From assembly GCA_012927585.1 (NCBI GenBank), contig JABBOY010000006.1, positions 62,001-126,000 of the forward strand: a stretch of DNA of 64,000 nucleotides. Reading direction: 5' to 3'. Origin of the DNA: Glaciimonas sp. Lineage in GTDB: Bacteria; Pseudomonadota; Gammaproteobacteria; Burkholderiales; Burkholderiaceae_D. The translations under genes and the position numbers were made by a program. The notes beneath the pieces were generated by a model, which ran no database searches, was not told where the DNA came from, and saw only the letters and a program-made list of their open reading frames with translations. Shown here piece after piece: positions 7,586 through 16,535 of this stretch (positions are counted from its first letter, which is position 1; each line of letters begins with the position of its first letter).

Positions 7586-8458
7586 ATGACCCGCATCCTA
7601 CTAACAGGCAAAACCGGCCATGTCGGCTACGAACTGGAGCGCAGCCTGCAAGGCCTGGGCGAAATCATCGCCCTCGACCGCAGCCAGATGGACCTCGCCA
7701 ACTTGGCCCAGGTGCGTAACGTCATCCGCCAAATCAAGCCCAACCTGATCATCAACCCAGCCGCCTACACCGCAGTAGACAAGGCCGAAAGTGAGCCTGG
7801 CTTAGCCATGCGCATCAACGGCGAAGCACCCGGGGTAATGGCGGAAGAAGCCAAAAAGCTCGGCGCAGCAATGATCCACTACAGCACCGACTACGTCTTC
7901 GACGGCACCAAAACCACGCCTTATCTGGAAACCGATCCAACCTGCCCCATCAACGTCTATGGCGCCACCAAACTGGCAGGCGAGCAAGCGATCCAGGCCG
8001 CCGGCATCCCGCACCTGATCCTGCGCACCAGTTGGGTATACGGCATGCGCGGCAACAACTTCTTGCACACTATTCTGCGGCTAGCCCAAGAGCGCGAAGA
8101 ACTGCGCATCGTCGCCGACCAGCACGGCGCACCTACATGGTGCCGCACCATCGCAGACATTACTGCCCACATCGTAGCCCTTGCCAAAGGTGCGCAAGAT
8201 GCTCGGGAATGGTGGCAACAACGGTCAGGCATTTATAATCTGACCGCGCAAGGGCAAACCACGTGGTTTGGATTCACCCAGGCCATTCTTACGCATCCAT
8301 CTATTGCAAAAAAACCTACCGTTACACCAATCAAAGCGGAAGATTATCCCTTGCCTGCCCATCGTCCTAAAAATTCTTTATTAAGTGGCAATTTGCTAGC
8401 GCAAAAATTCAACATAATTCTAAATGGTTGGGAGCAAGCGCTTAATGAATGTTTTTGA
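7586..8458 (+). CDS. rfbD: dTDP-4-dehydrorhamnose reductase
   Basis: A 290-residue SDR of the RmlD type that reduces dTDP-4-keto-L-rhamnose to dTDP-L-rhamnose. The N-terminal TGKTGHVGYEL is the cofactor loop, STDYVFDG and YGATKLAGEQA give the catalytic Thr/Tyr/Lys, and TSWVYG and GAPTWCRTIAD follow. The ATG at 7586 gives the normal length; longer forms to 7463 lack support. It is separated from rfbC by 2.3 kb of toxin-antitoxin and repeat sequence. The gene marks the transition into the AT-rich O-antigen core. Confidence 0.95.
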   Translation: MTRILLTGKTGHVGYELERSLQGLGEIIALDRSQMDLANLAQVRNVIRQIKPNLIINPAAYTAVDKAESEPGLAMRINGEAPGVMAEEAKKLGAAMIHYSTDYVFDGTKTTPYLETDPTCPINVYGATKLAGEQAIQAAGIPHLILRTSWVYGMRGNNFLHTILRLAQEREELRIVADQHGAPTWCRTIADITAHIVALAKGAQDAREWWQQRSGIYNLTAQGQTTWFGFTQAILTHPSIAKKPTVTPIKAEDYPLPAHRPKNSLLSGNLLAQKFNIILNGWEQALNECF

Positions 8459-8618
8459 TTATCTAATCAAGAAAAGTTGATGTAGTTTTTAATAACTGGT
8501 ATAGATAAATAAAGTGTTTCATGTTGGCTATATTTTTTGATAAGCAATGTGGAGTGTTATTGAGAAAAGTAGTTAATAGAGAGTGACGAAACTATTACTG
8601 CTTTATTTGGAATTAAGA

Positions 8619-10823
8619 ATGCAACGTACTTTCTTTTCGCTATTTGTTGTTCTTTGTGTAGCCGGCTTTCTACTGGGATGTAGCAATCGAAGTGGAGTAA
8701 TAACTTTGCCAACAGATATTGAAGCAGATAGACTGGCATTAAAAATTCTGAAGAAAATGACATTGGATGAAAAAATTCAATTGGTACATGGTGTTGGTGC
8801 CGGAGCATCTCCACTGAATGGAGCAGGCTTTATTCCTGGTATTAAACGACTCGGTATCCCTGATTTAAACATGGCAGACTCATCTACTAGTGTGAGAGTT
8901 GCAAATGTTGGTGCGACCATATTACCTTCTCCGCTTGCATTAGCAGCAAGTTGGGATACAGATCTAGCTCGCGAATACGGTGAATTAATTGGTAAAGAAC
9001 TGCGGATATTGGGTTTTGTTGTGGGACTAGGAGGTGGTGTTAATCTTACTAGAGAGCCACGAAATGGTCGTACGTTTGAGTATATGGGTGAAGACCCAGT
9101 GCTCGCGGGAAGTTTATTGGCACGGCGTACGATTGGAATGCAACAACAAAAAATTATAGCAACAATAAAACATTTTGCATTAAATAATCAGGAAACTAAT
9201 CGTTTTAAATCGAACTCAATTGTTGATGAGAGGACAATGAGAGAGCTGTATTTATTGGGATTCGAAATTGCAATAAAGGATGGGAACCCAGGAAATGTAA
9301 TGTGTGCCTATAACCTTGTTAATGGAATAAAATCTTGTGAAAATTCTTATCTTCTTAAAACAATTTTAAAAGAAGAATGGGGTTTTAACGGTTATGTACA
9401 GGCAGATTGGGCATTTGCTATTAGTGATACGGTACGAGCTGCAAATGCTGGATTAGATGAAGAAGAGCCGGGCTCTAATGATGATAATGTTGTCATTGGA
9501 GGGGTTCCAACATATTTTAATCAGAAATTGAAGGCTGCAATACATAGTAACAAAGTTGCTATCGCAAGATTGGACAACATGGTCATGCGGAAACTGCGTA
9601 CATTGTTTAAGCTCGGTATCATGGATGCTCCACCCAAGAGTGGTGGTGCGATTGATCGGATCAGAGGTGCGGCAGTCGCAAAGAAAATTGCAGTGGGTTC
9701 TATCGTCTTATTAAAAAATGATGCACCTCTTGAAACAGCAACTGCAGTTTTGCCCTTTGATGCAAATGCGATTAAAACGATTGTTGTCATTGGAGGGCAT
9801 GCTGACCTTGGCGTGATGTCCGGCGGCGGTTCTGGTGGCCCTTTTGCGGTAGTTGATAATCCAGTTACTTGTTTGCTGCCAGAAAAAATGTACACCGAGT
9901 GTGCACCTTATTCAAAATCTTCTCCTCTGAAAGCTATAAGGGCAAAGGCTCCGAAGGCGAGAGTCACTTATTTTGACGGGAAAAACACATCGTCTGCCGT
10001 AAATGCAGCGGCCAATGCCGACGTCGCAATTATTTTTGCGACGCAGTTTACTGGTGAAGATAGGGACCTAATATCCCTTAGCTTACCTAATCAGGATACT
10101 GACCCTGCTAATCAATCCTTTGACCAAAATGCCTTAATCGAAGCAGTGGCAAAAGAAAATACGCGTACGGTGGTTGTTCTGGAACATGGCACAGCAGTGA
10201 CAATGCCATGGCTATCTGGCGTACCAGGGGTTATCGCAGCTTGGTATCCTGGCGATAAAGGTGGTGAGGTGATTGCAGATGTTTTGTTTGGAGATGTTAA
10301 TCCATCTGGAAAGTTGCCGTTAACATTCCCAAAATCCGAAAGTGACTTGCCTCAACGTGCTATTTCCAATACAGATCTAGATGTTAACTATATCGAGGGT
10401 TTAATGATGGGCTATCGTTGGTATGATGCCAAAAGAATTTCGCCATTGTTTGCGTTTGGACATGGCCTGTCGTACTCGAATTTCATTTACTCTGGTATGC
10501 GAACCACGGCCGATTCTACCGGAAATTTAAGAATTCATTTCAATATAAAAAATGTAAGCAATCGTGCGGGAGCGGAAGTAATGCAGGTTTATACCGCATT
10601 ACCTATTCTTGCAAGAGAGCCGCCGCAGCGGCTTGTTGGTTGGGAGAAAATACAACTTTCCGCCGGAGAGAGTAAGCAGATTGTAATTAATGTTAAAGAA
10701 AAACGTTTGCAAATTTGGAGTATAGAGCAGCACAAATGGTTGGTTCCGCGTGGCAAATATGATTTCTATGTTGGGAATTCGTCAAGAGATGTTAATTCAT
10801 TACATAGTGTTATTGAATTTTGA
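8619..10823 (+). CDS. Glycoside hydrolase family 3 lipoprotein
   Basis: A 734-residue GH3 beta-glycosidase. A lipoprotein signal (hydrophobic stretch then LLGC at about residues 14-17) predicts export and lipid anchoring. The TIM-barrel domain has KHFALNNQETNR and GYVQADW, whose Asp is the expected nucleophile. The second domain contains GEDRDL and a PGDKGGEV/GKLPLTFPKSESDLP stretch, and a fibronectin-III-like end has GAEVMQVYTA. An upstream GTG at 8583 is in frame, but the ATG at 8619 puts the signal peptide at the terminus. It is AT-rich like the wzx gene downstream. A secreted glycosidase is an unusual member of an O-antigen locus; substrate unknown. Confidence 0.88.
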   Translation: MQRTFFSLFVVLCVAGFLLGCSNRSGVITLPTDIEADRLALKILKKMTLDEKIQLVHGVGAGASPLNGAGFIPGIKRLGIPDLNMADSSTSVRVANVGATILPSPLALAASWDTDLAREYGELIGKELRILGFVVGLGGGVNLTREPRNGRTFEYMGEDPVLAGSLLARRTIGMQQQKIIATIKHFALNNQETNRFKSNSIVDERTMRELYLLGFEIAIKDGNPGNVMCAYNLVNGIKSCENSYLLKTILKEEWGFNGYVQADWAFAISDTVRAANAGLDEEEPGSNDDNVVIGGVPTYFNQKLKAAIHSNKVAIARLDNMVMRKLRTLFKLGIMDAPPKSGGAIDRIRGAAVAKKIAVGSIVLLKNDAPLETATAVLPFDANAIKTIVVIGGHADLGVMSGGGSGGPFAVVDNPVTCLLPEKMYTECAPYSKSSPLKAIRAKAPKARVTYFDGKNTSSAVNAAANADVAIIFATQFTGEDRDLISLSLPNQDTDPANQSFDQNALIEAVAKENTRTVVVLEHGTAVTMPWLSGVPGVIAAWYPGDKGGEVIADVLFGDVNPSGKLPLTFPKSESDLPQRAISNTDLDVNYIEGLMMGYRWYDAKRISPLFAFGHGLSYSNFIYSGMRTTADSTGNLRIHFNIKNVSNRAGAEVMQVYTALPILAREPPQRLVGWEKIQLSAGESKQIVINVKEKRLQIWSIEQHKWLVPRGKYDFYVGNSSRDVNSLHSVIEF

Positions 10824-10916
10824 GTAGATATCAATGATCAGTCGCTTAATCAATATAACCAAAAACGATATTTTTATATTATTTGATAGTAAGAATCAGA
10901 TATTAATGGAAATTTT

Positions 10917-10952
10917 TTTCTGTTTGGAAATCGCATGATTTCCAAACAGAAA
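10917..10952 (+). promoter_or_regulatory. Perfect hairpin enclosing the wzx start codon
   Basis: TTTCTGTTTGGAAAT (10917-10931) and ATTTCCAAACAGAAA (10938-10952) are perfect 15-bp inverted arms. The 6-base loop CGCATG contains the ATG of wzx, and the only ribosome-site-like GGA (10926-10928) lies in the stem. Such folding could limit translation initiation; this is an inference from sequence. Confidence 0.7.
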
Positions 10953-12164
10953 TTAAATATGATATTTTTGGCCGTAAATCAAGGTGTCAATTACTTGATG
11001 CCACTGTTAATTTTTCCATTTTTAGTACGAGTTTTGGGACCAGAAAAATTTGGACTTCTTAGTTTTTCTTTTGCAACCATGCAGTTTATGGTGTTATTGA
11101 CAGATTATGGGTTTAATTACAGTGCAACGAGGAGCATATCTATAGCTCGTCAAGATAAAAAATTGATATCGGAAATTTATTGGCGAACAATTTATTCGAA
11201 AGCTATTTTATGCATACTGTCTTTTATTATTTTATTTCTTCTTATTGAATTATTTGATATTTTTTCTAATATAAGAATTATTCTGTACATAAATTTTCTC
11301 TTGATTATTGGAGCCGTTATTTATCCAGTCTGGCTATTTCAAGGACTTGAGAAAATGGGAGCGATTACTATTTTTACTGTCGGTTCAAGGGTTATTGTTT
11401 TGGTATTGTTTTATTTTTTTGTGAAAAATGGATCAGACCTTAATAGGGCGGTTTTTTTATTGGCGATTCCAAATTTTATTGCAGGAATTTTTGCATTAAT
11501 TTTTATATATTTTTATAGAATTATTTTTTCTGTCAAGTTTTCATTTTATGAAATAAGAAAATCTTTAATGGAAGGATTGCAATTATTTTTATCTACTTTG
11601 CTAACTAGTATGTATACTTTAATGACTCCAATTTTGCTAGGAATTGTAGGCGGGCCTGTTTCAGTCGGTTATTTAAATGTGGCGAATACTGTTAAACAGG
11701 CAGTATGTGGGATTTTTTCACCAGTCATACAGTCTTATTTCCCTAGAGTTAACGCGTTATATATTGATGATAAAGCTCTAGCTGTAGCGATTGCAAAAAA
11801 AATACTGTTATATATTGTTATCATTTTAATGATTATTTCAGTAGGTCTATTTTTTATGGCTGAATTTATTATCAATAAAGCTTTTGGCGTTAAGTATATA
11901 GATGCAGTGCCAGTTTTAAAAGTGTTGGCTATTGCACCTATTTTTATAGTAGCCAATACAATCTTGGGATTACTTATGATGGTGCCTCGTGGAGATATGA
12001 AAGGATATATAAGCTCCATTGCGACGGGTGCTGTGGCAAGTTTATTAATTGTTATTCCTGCAACTTATTATTTAAAAGAAACTGGTGGTGCGATTACTTT
12101 GCTTTTTGCAGAAATAGTTGTTGCTGCAGTTATGATTTTTAAAATTCGACGTTATAAAAATTAA
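10935..12164 (+). CDS. wzx: O-antigen flippase Wzx
   Basis: A 409-residue polysaccharide-biosynthesis membrane protein with about 12 hydrophobic helices. The opening MISKQKLNMIFLAVNQGVNY followed by PFLVRVLGPEKFGLLSF is typical of RfbX/Wzx (PST/MOP family). It flips undecaprenyl-PP-linked O-units to the periplasm. Strongly AT-rich. The start codon lies in the loop of a perfect hairpin. It is followed 18 bp later by the GT2 gene. Confidence 0.9.
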   Translation: MISKQKLNMIFLAVNQGVNYLMPLLIFPFLVRVLGPEKFGLLSFSFATMQFMVLLTDYGFNYSATRSISIARQDKKLISEIYWRTIYSKAILCILSFIILFLLIELFDIFSNIRIILYINFLLIIGAVIYPVWLFQGLEKMGAITIFTVGSRVIVLVLFYFFVKNGSDLNRAVFLLAIPNFIAGIFALIFIYFYRIIFSVKFSFYEIRKSLMEGLQLFLSTLLTSMYTLMTPILLGIVGGPVSVGYLNVANTVKQAVCGIFSPVIQSYFPRVNALYIDDKALAVAIAKKILLYIVIILMIISVGLFFMAEFIINKAFGVKYIDAVPVLKVLAIAPIFIVANTILGLLMMVPRGDMKGYISSIATGAVASLLIVIPATYYLKETGGAITLLFAEIVVAAVMIFKIRRYKN

Positions 12165-12182
12165 TAGATTAATACTAGAAAT

Positions 12183-13175
12183 ATGAATATATCAATAATT
12201 ATTCCTTATTGGAAGAGGGAAAAGCAGATCGACCTTATTTTCAGTAGCTTGGCGAAGCAAGTGCCAAAAAATATTGAGGTCGAAGTACTTATTTGTGATA
12301 GCAACAGTGGTGGTGATATCGATAAAATCATTTATCGCGCACAATGTCGTTATAAAAATCTCTCTATTAAGCATATTCAATGTGAAAACATTGTTTCGCA
12401 GAAAAGGAATATCGGCATACGAAATGCAGCGGGTGATCTACTAATATTTTTGGACGACGACTGTGTTCCTAATGCTAATTATTTTGATAATATTTTTTCG
12501 GATTTGAAGTTTGTCAATGGTGGAGTCCTCTGTGGCGAGGTTAGGTTCCCAGAATATTTAGTTAATGCAAGCAATTATTACCGTTATCGAGACTCTAAGC
12601 ACCCTACATTCATATCTTATCCATATAAAAGTCTTGATCAGTGGAGTTTTGTTTCCATGAATATGGTGGTTAAGAGAGATGATTTCGTGAATTCACAACT
12701 TTTTTACGATGAGCGATTTATCGGCTATGGTTGCGAGGATCACGAGTTTCCATGGCGATTATTAAAGAGTAATTTAAAAATTCATATGGGTAGTTTTTGC
12801 ATTGAACATCATGAATATGATGGTGATATAACTAAATATAAGAGGAAAATATTTTGTACGGCACGGGATGGTATGTACGTGCTTGCTAACATCGCACCTG
12901 ATATCATTAAGTCGCACAATAATTTGGAATTCATTGAATCGATTTATTCTAATAAAAAATTATTTCCAACTTTAATGCGCACTATTTCAATTTTTCTATT
13001 TAACGATTATATCTCCAATGTGATTGAGATTTTCCTGAAAAAAACAGATAAAAATCCAAAAATGTATTTCCCAAAGATGTATAAATATGTTCTTTTATGC
13101 TCTTACCTTTCGGGGGTCAGGTCTAGAGATGAGAAATTTAAAAAAATAGATTTAGGACAAGGTTGGTATGGCTAA
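12183..13175 (+). CDS. Family 2 glycosyltransferase
   Basis: A 330-residue GT-A fold enzyme. SIIIPYWKREKQIDLIFSSL is the start of the nucleotide-binding half and LIFLDDDCVPN (Asp91-93) is the DXD-like metal site; the segment GCEDHEFPWRLL (ED motif) matches the acceptor region of GT2 enzymes. It adds one sugar to the lipid-linked O-unit; donor and linkage cannot be told from sequence. It overlaps wzy by 8 bases, so the two are translationally linked. Confidence 0.85.
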   Translation: MNISIIIPYWKREKQIDLIFSSLAKQVPKNIEVEVLICDSNSGGDIDKIIYRAQCRYKNLSIKHIQCENIVSQKRNIGIRNAAGDLLIFLDDDCVPNANYFDNIFSDLKFVNGGVLCGEVRFPEYLVNASNYYRYRDSKHPTFISYPYKSLDQWSFVSMNMVVKRDDFVNSQLFYDERFIGYGCEDHEFPWRLLKSNLKIHMGSFCIEHHEYDGDITKYKRKIFCTARDGMYVLANIAPDIIKSHNNLEFIESIYSNKKLFPTLMRTISIFLFNDYISNVIEIFLKKTDKNPKMYFPKMYKYVLLCSYLSGVRSRDEKFKKIDLGQGWYG

Positions 13176-14358
13176 ATCATATAATTTATTAATTTCTTTA
13201 TTGATTTGGTCGATATTTTTGCATTTATTTAGAAATTTAAGTGTTGCATATATTGCACTTCAAGTAATTATTATTATTCTTGCTGTTATATTTTATTATT
13301 TTAATTTCAATATTTTAAAAAATGATGCAATTTCACTGATTTTCCTCATTAGTTTATGTTCTTATGTAATTCTTCTTTCAATAATTTATGATGATGAATT
13401 TGGTGATGTCGCTATCGGGCTCTTTAGGTTTTCAAGTCTGATTTTGACCTTTCTAGTAGCACTAATTGTTTTGAAAAGTGAAAAAATAGATAAATTTTGG
13501 ATTATTTTTAGCCAATTTTCTGCGCTTTGCGCTTTGTCACTTTACTATCAATTTATTTTTGGCCCTATTGAGTGGTTCGCCGAATCTAGTGAACGAGCAG
13601 GATTTGCGAGGTATGCATCTTTAGCGGGAAGTCTAACTGTATATGGAGTACTTTGCGGGATGGCTGTTATTTCGAGCTTCTTTTACTTTCGTGGTTGGAG
13701 GCGAGTACTCTTAATTATCATAATTGTTTCGGGTGGATTCATTTCGTTACAAAAGGCTGCTATTGCGAATATTTTTCTTGCTGCCATCGGTATCGCAATA
13801 GTAGAGCGGGTGTCAGTGAAAAAATTGCTTAAAAATTCATTACTAGTTATTTCTGTCGGTACAATTGCACTTTGGGCTACAGGGCTATATGATATCGCGT
13901 CAGTTGGATTCAAAAGCTCGCTTGGTGTCGCTAATGATGATATTCAAACAGATGTTTCTTTATGGCAAAGTGCTTTGGATAGGTTGGTTGAACTACCTAG
14001 TATTGTATTTAATTTTTATGGTTTTAACAGGCTTTTTTGGGGTGTTGGTGTTTTTGGTGGGTCTGGATCTTTAGGATACCCAGATTTGCCAATGATGCAT
14101 AATGCGTTTGGTGACATTATTGCTATTGCAGGTATCCCAGTATTTATTGCGGTTCTGTTTTATTTTTTATTTTTATTGTTTAAGGCATGTCGATATTTTA
14201 AATTTATAACATATTCCAATTCGCAGATGAAAGTATCTGTTCTTTTATTTTTTATGTCATTTTTAAATATGTTATTTGCGAGTGGAAATTTTTTTCAGCC
14301 GGTGATTGCCACTATTTTGTGGATTACAGTTATGTATGTTTCGCGCATGTGCACATGA
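13168..14358 (+). CDS. wzy: O-antigen polymerase Wzy (predicted)
   Basis: A 396-residue protein with about 11-12 hydrophobic segments and a large polar periplasmic loop (about residues 240-320). It lacks clear sequence signatures, which is normal for Wzy. Position inside the cluster, topology and AT-richness support the call. It would polymerise O-units on the periplasmic side. No Wzz chain-length regulator is present in the window. Confidence 0.75.
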   Translation: MAKSYNLLISLLIWSIFLHLFRNLSVAYIALQVIIIILAVIFYYFNFNILKNDAISLIFLISLCSYVILLSIIYDDEFGDVAIGLFRFSSLILTFLVALIVLKSEKIDKFWIIFSQFSALCALSLYYQFIFGPIEWFAESSERAGFARYASLAGSLTVYGVLCGMAVISSFFYFRGWRRVLLIIIIVSGGFISLQKAAIANIFLAAIGIAIVERVSVKKLLKNSLLVISVGTIALWATGLYDIASVGFKSSLGVANDDIQTDVSLWQSALDRLVELPSIVFNFYGFNRLFWGVGVFGGSGSLGYPDLPMMHNAFGDIIAIAGIPVFIAVLFYFLFLLFKACRYFKFITYSNSQMKVSVLLFFMSFLNMLFASGNFFQPVIATILWITVMYVSRMCT

Positions 14359-14392
14359 TTAATAAGTATTTAATTTACGGCTATGGAAAATT

Positions 14393-15427
14393 ATGTTTAA
14401 AAACAAAATATTATTAATTACAGGTGGAACAGGCTCATTTGGTAATGCTGTGTTAAAGCGTTTTTTAAATACCGATATCAGTGAAATCCGCATTTTCAGT
14501 CGTGACGAAAAAAAGCAGGACGACATGCGCAAGAAGTACAGCAACCCTAAGCTGAAGTTTTATATTGGGGACGTGCGTGACTATTCGAGTATTCTGAATG
14601 CGGCGCGTGGAGTGGATTTTATATTCCATGCGGCAGCCTTGAAGCAAGTTCCATCTTGTGAATTTCACCCGATGGAGGCGGTTAAGACAAACATTATCGG
14701 TACGGATAACATGCTTGAGGCGGCTATCCAGAATGGCGTGCGCCGGGTGGTCTGCCTCAGTACCGATAAAGCGGCGTATCCGATCAATGCCATGGGCATC
14801 TCCAAGGCGATGATGGAAAAGGTCATGGTCGCCAAATCGCGTAATGTGGATGATGCGAAAACGGTGATTTGCGGTACCAGATATGGCAACGTGATGGCAT
14901 CGCGTGGTTCAGTTATTCCTTTATTTGTAGATCAGGTGCGGGCAGGCATACCTTTGACCATTACCGACCCTGCAATGACGCGTTTCATGATGACGCTGGA
15001 AGATGCTGTGGACTTGGTGCTGTATGCGTTTGAGCATGGTACGAACGGTGACATCTTCGTGCAAAAAGCGCCTGCAGCAACAGTAGAAACATTGGTCCAG
15101 GCCTTGTTGGCAATACTAGGGAAGCCCGATCATGCAGTGAATGTTATTGGCACTCGGCATGGAGAGAAACTGTATGAGACCTTGTTGAGCCGCGAAGAAA
15201 TGGCTGCGGCAGAGGATAGGGGCGATTATTTCCGTGTGCCGCCTGATTTGCGCGATCTTAATTATGGCAAATTTGTGGAGCAAGGCGAGCAGAAAATATC
15301 GGTGTGCGATGACTATAACTCACACAACACCATGCGCCTTGATGTCGCAGGCATGCAAGCGTTGTTAATGAAGCTTGATTTCATTCGTGCCATCACCCGC
15401 GGCGAAAACGCCGAAGCGGAAGGGTAA
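14393..15427 (+). CDS. fnlA: UDP-GlcNAc 4,6-dehydratase/5-epimerase (FnlA/CapE)
   Basis: A 344-residue SDR for the first step to UDP-L-FucNAc. ILLITGGTGSFGNAVLKRFL is the cofactor loop. FSRDEKKQDDMRKKY, HAAALKQVPSCEFHPMEAV, LSTDKAAYPINAMGISKAMM and GTRHGEKLYETLL match the WbjB/CapE/FnlA group closely. In this group a Met/Lys pair (NAMGISK) stands where classic SDRs have Tyr-xxx-Lys. It is the first of the contiguous fnlABC trio; its own stop precedes the fnlB start by 4 bp. Confidence 0.94.
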   Translation: MFKNKILLITGGTGSFGNAVLKRFLNTDISEIRIFSRDEKKQDDMRKKYSNPKLKFYIGDVRDYSSILNAARGVDFIFHAAALKQVPSCEFHPMEAVKTNIIGTDNMLEAAIQNGVRRVVCLSTDKAAYPINAMGISKAMMEKVMVAKSRNVDDAKTVICGTRYGNVMASRGSVIPLFVDQVRAGIPLTITDPAMTRFMMTLEDAVDLVLYAFEHGTNGDIFVQKAPAATVETLVQALLAILGKPDHAVNVIGTRHGEKLYETLLSREEMAAAEDRGDYFRVPPDLRDLNYGKFVEQGEQKISVCDDYNSHNTMRLDVAGMQALLMKLDFIRAITRGENAEAEG

Positions 15428-15431
15428 TGTG

Positions 15432-16535
15432 ATGAAGGTACTGGTGACAGGCGCCAACGGTTTCATTGGAAAGAATCTGATGATCCATCTGCGTGAGCGC
15501 GCCGGGACAGAAGTTTTTACCTTTCTTAAAGGTGATTCGTTTCAATCTCTGGTTAAAAAAGTGGCTGCAGCAGATTTTATTTTCCATCTGGCGGGGATTA
15601 ATCGGCCGCAAACTGAGGTGGAATTTACCGAGGGTAACGCTAACTTAACCCATAGTCTGTGCGAGGCAGTCAAGGCTTCCGGTCGCCTCATCCCGATTGT
15701 TTATACCTCGTCCTCTCAAGCTGAGCGGGATAATGCCTACGGCGTCAGCAAGCGCCAGGCAGAGGATGCGTTACGCGCCTTGACTGGAACGACTGGCGGG
15801 CCAACGTATATTTACCGTTTGCCTAACGTCTTTGGTAAATGGTGCCGGCCTAATTATAATTCTGCGGTGGCGACGTTTTGCCACAATATAGTGCATGACC
15901 TGCCAATCCAGATCAATGATCCTGCAGCTTTAATCCAATTGGTTTATGTAGACGATGTAGTCGCTGATTTTTTGCGCGTTTTAGACAAGCTACCGGACGA
16001 TGGCGATCAGGTGGTTGCGCCTGTGTACAGTATTTCAGTCGGGGATTTGGCGCAGCAGTTGCGTGCGTTTAAAGCGAGCCGAACATCCATGGTGACGGAG
16101 GCTGTTGGTGTCGGTTTGACACGTGCGCTGTACTCAACCTATATCACGTACTTTACCCCCGAGCAATTCGCATATCCGCTGGTTAAGCATGAAGATCCGC
16201 GTGGCGTGTTTGTCGAGATGTTGAAGACCAAGGATTCTGGCCAATTCTCCTATTTCACGGCGCATCCTGGGATTATACGCGGCGGTCACTATCACCATAC
16301 CAAGACAGAAAAATTTTTGGTAATCAAAGGTGAGGCGCGTTTTGGTTTTCGCCATATCGATACCGATGAAACCTACACAATAAGTACCAGCGGCAAAGCG
16401 CCGCAAGTTGTTGAAACTATTCCTGGTTGGTCACATGACATTACCAATATTGGCAATGAAGAAATGATTGTGATGTTATGGGCGAATGAGATATTCGACC
16501 GCGAACATCCAGACACAATTACGTACAAGGTTTAA
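15432..16535 (+). CDS. fnlB: UDP-sugar C3-epimerase/C4-reductase (FnlB/CapF)
   Basis: A 367-residue bifunctional enzyme of the WbjC/CapF type. The N-terminal SDR domain (VLVTGANGFIGKNL, NAYGVSK with the catalytic Tyr/Lys) reduces, and the C-terminal cupin domain (about residues 250-367, with GGHYHHTKTEKF giving the metal-binding His cluster) epimerises, on the way to UDP-L-FucNAc. The ATG at 15432 is 4 bp after the fnlA stop; an in-frame start inside fnlA was discarded. Its stop overlaps the fnlC ATG. Confidence 0.93.
   Translation: MKVLVTGANGFIGKNLMIHLRERAGTEVFTFLKGDSFQSLVKKVAAADFIFHLAGINRPQTEVEFTEGNANLTHSLCEAVKASGRLIPIVYTSSSQAERDNAYGVSKRQAEDALRALTGTTGGPTYIYRLPNVFGKWCRPNYNSAVATFCHNIVHDLPIQINDPAALIQLVYVDDVVADFLRVLDKLPDDGDQVVAPVYSISVGDLAQQLRAFKASRTSMVTEAVGVGLTRALYSTYITYFTPEQFAYPLVKHEDPRGVFVEMLKTKDSGQFSYFTAHPGIIRGGHYHHTKTEKFLVIKGEARFGFRHIDTDETYTISTSGKAPQVVETIPGWSHDITNIGNEEMIVMLWANEIFDREHPDTITYKV

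Noticed and set aside
8459-8618. JUMPStart/ops element ahead of the O-antigen genes
   Set aside because: No GGCGGTAG ops core was found here or ahead of rfbB.
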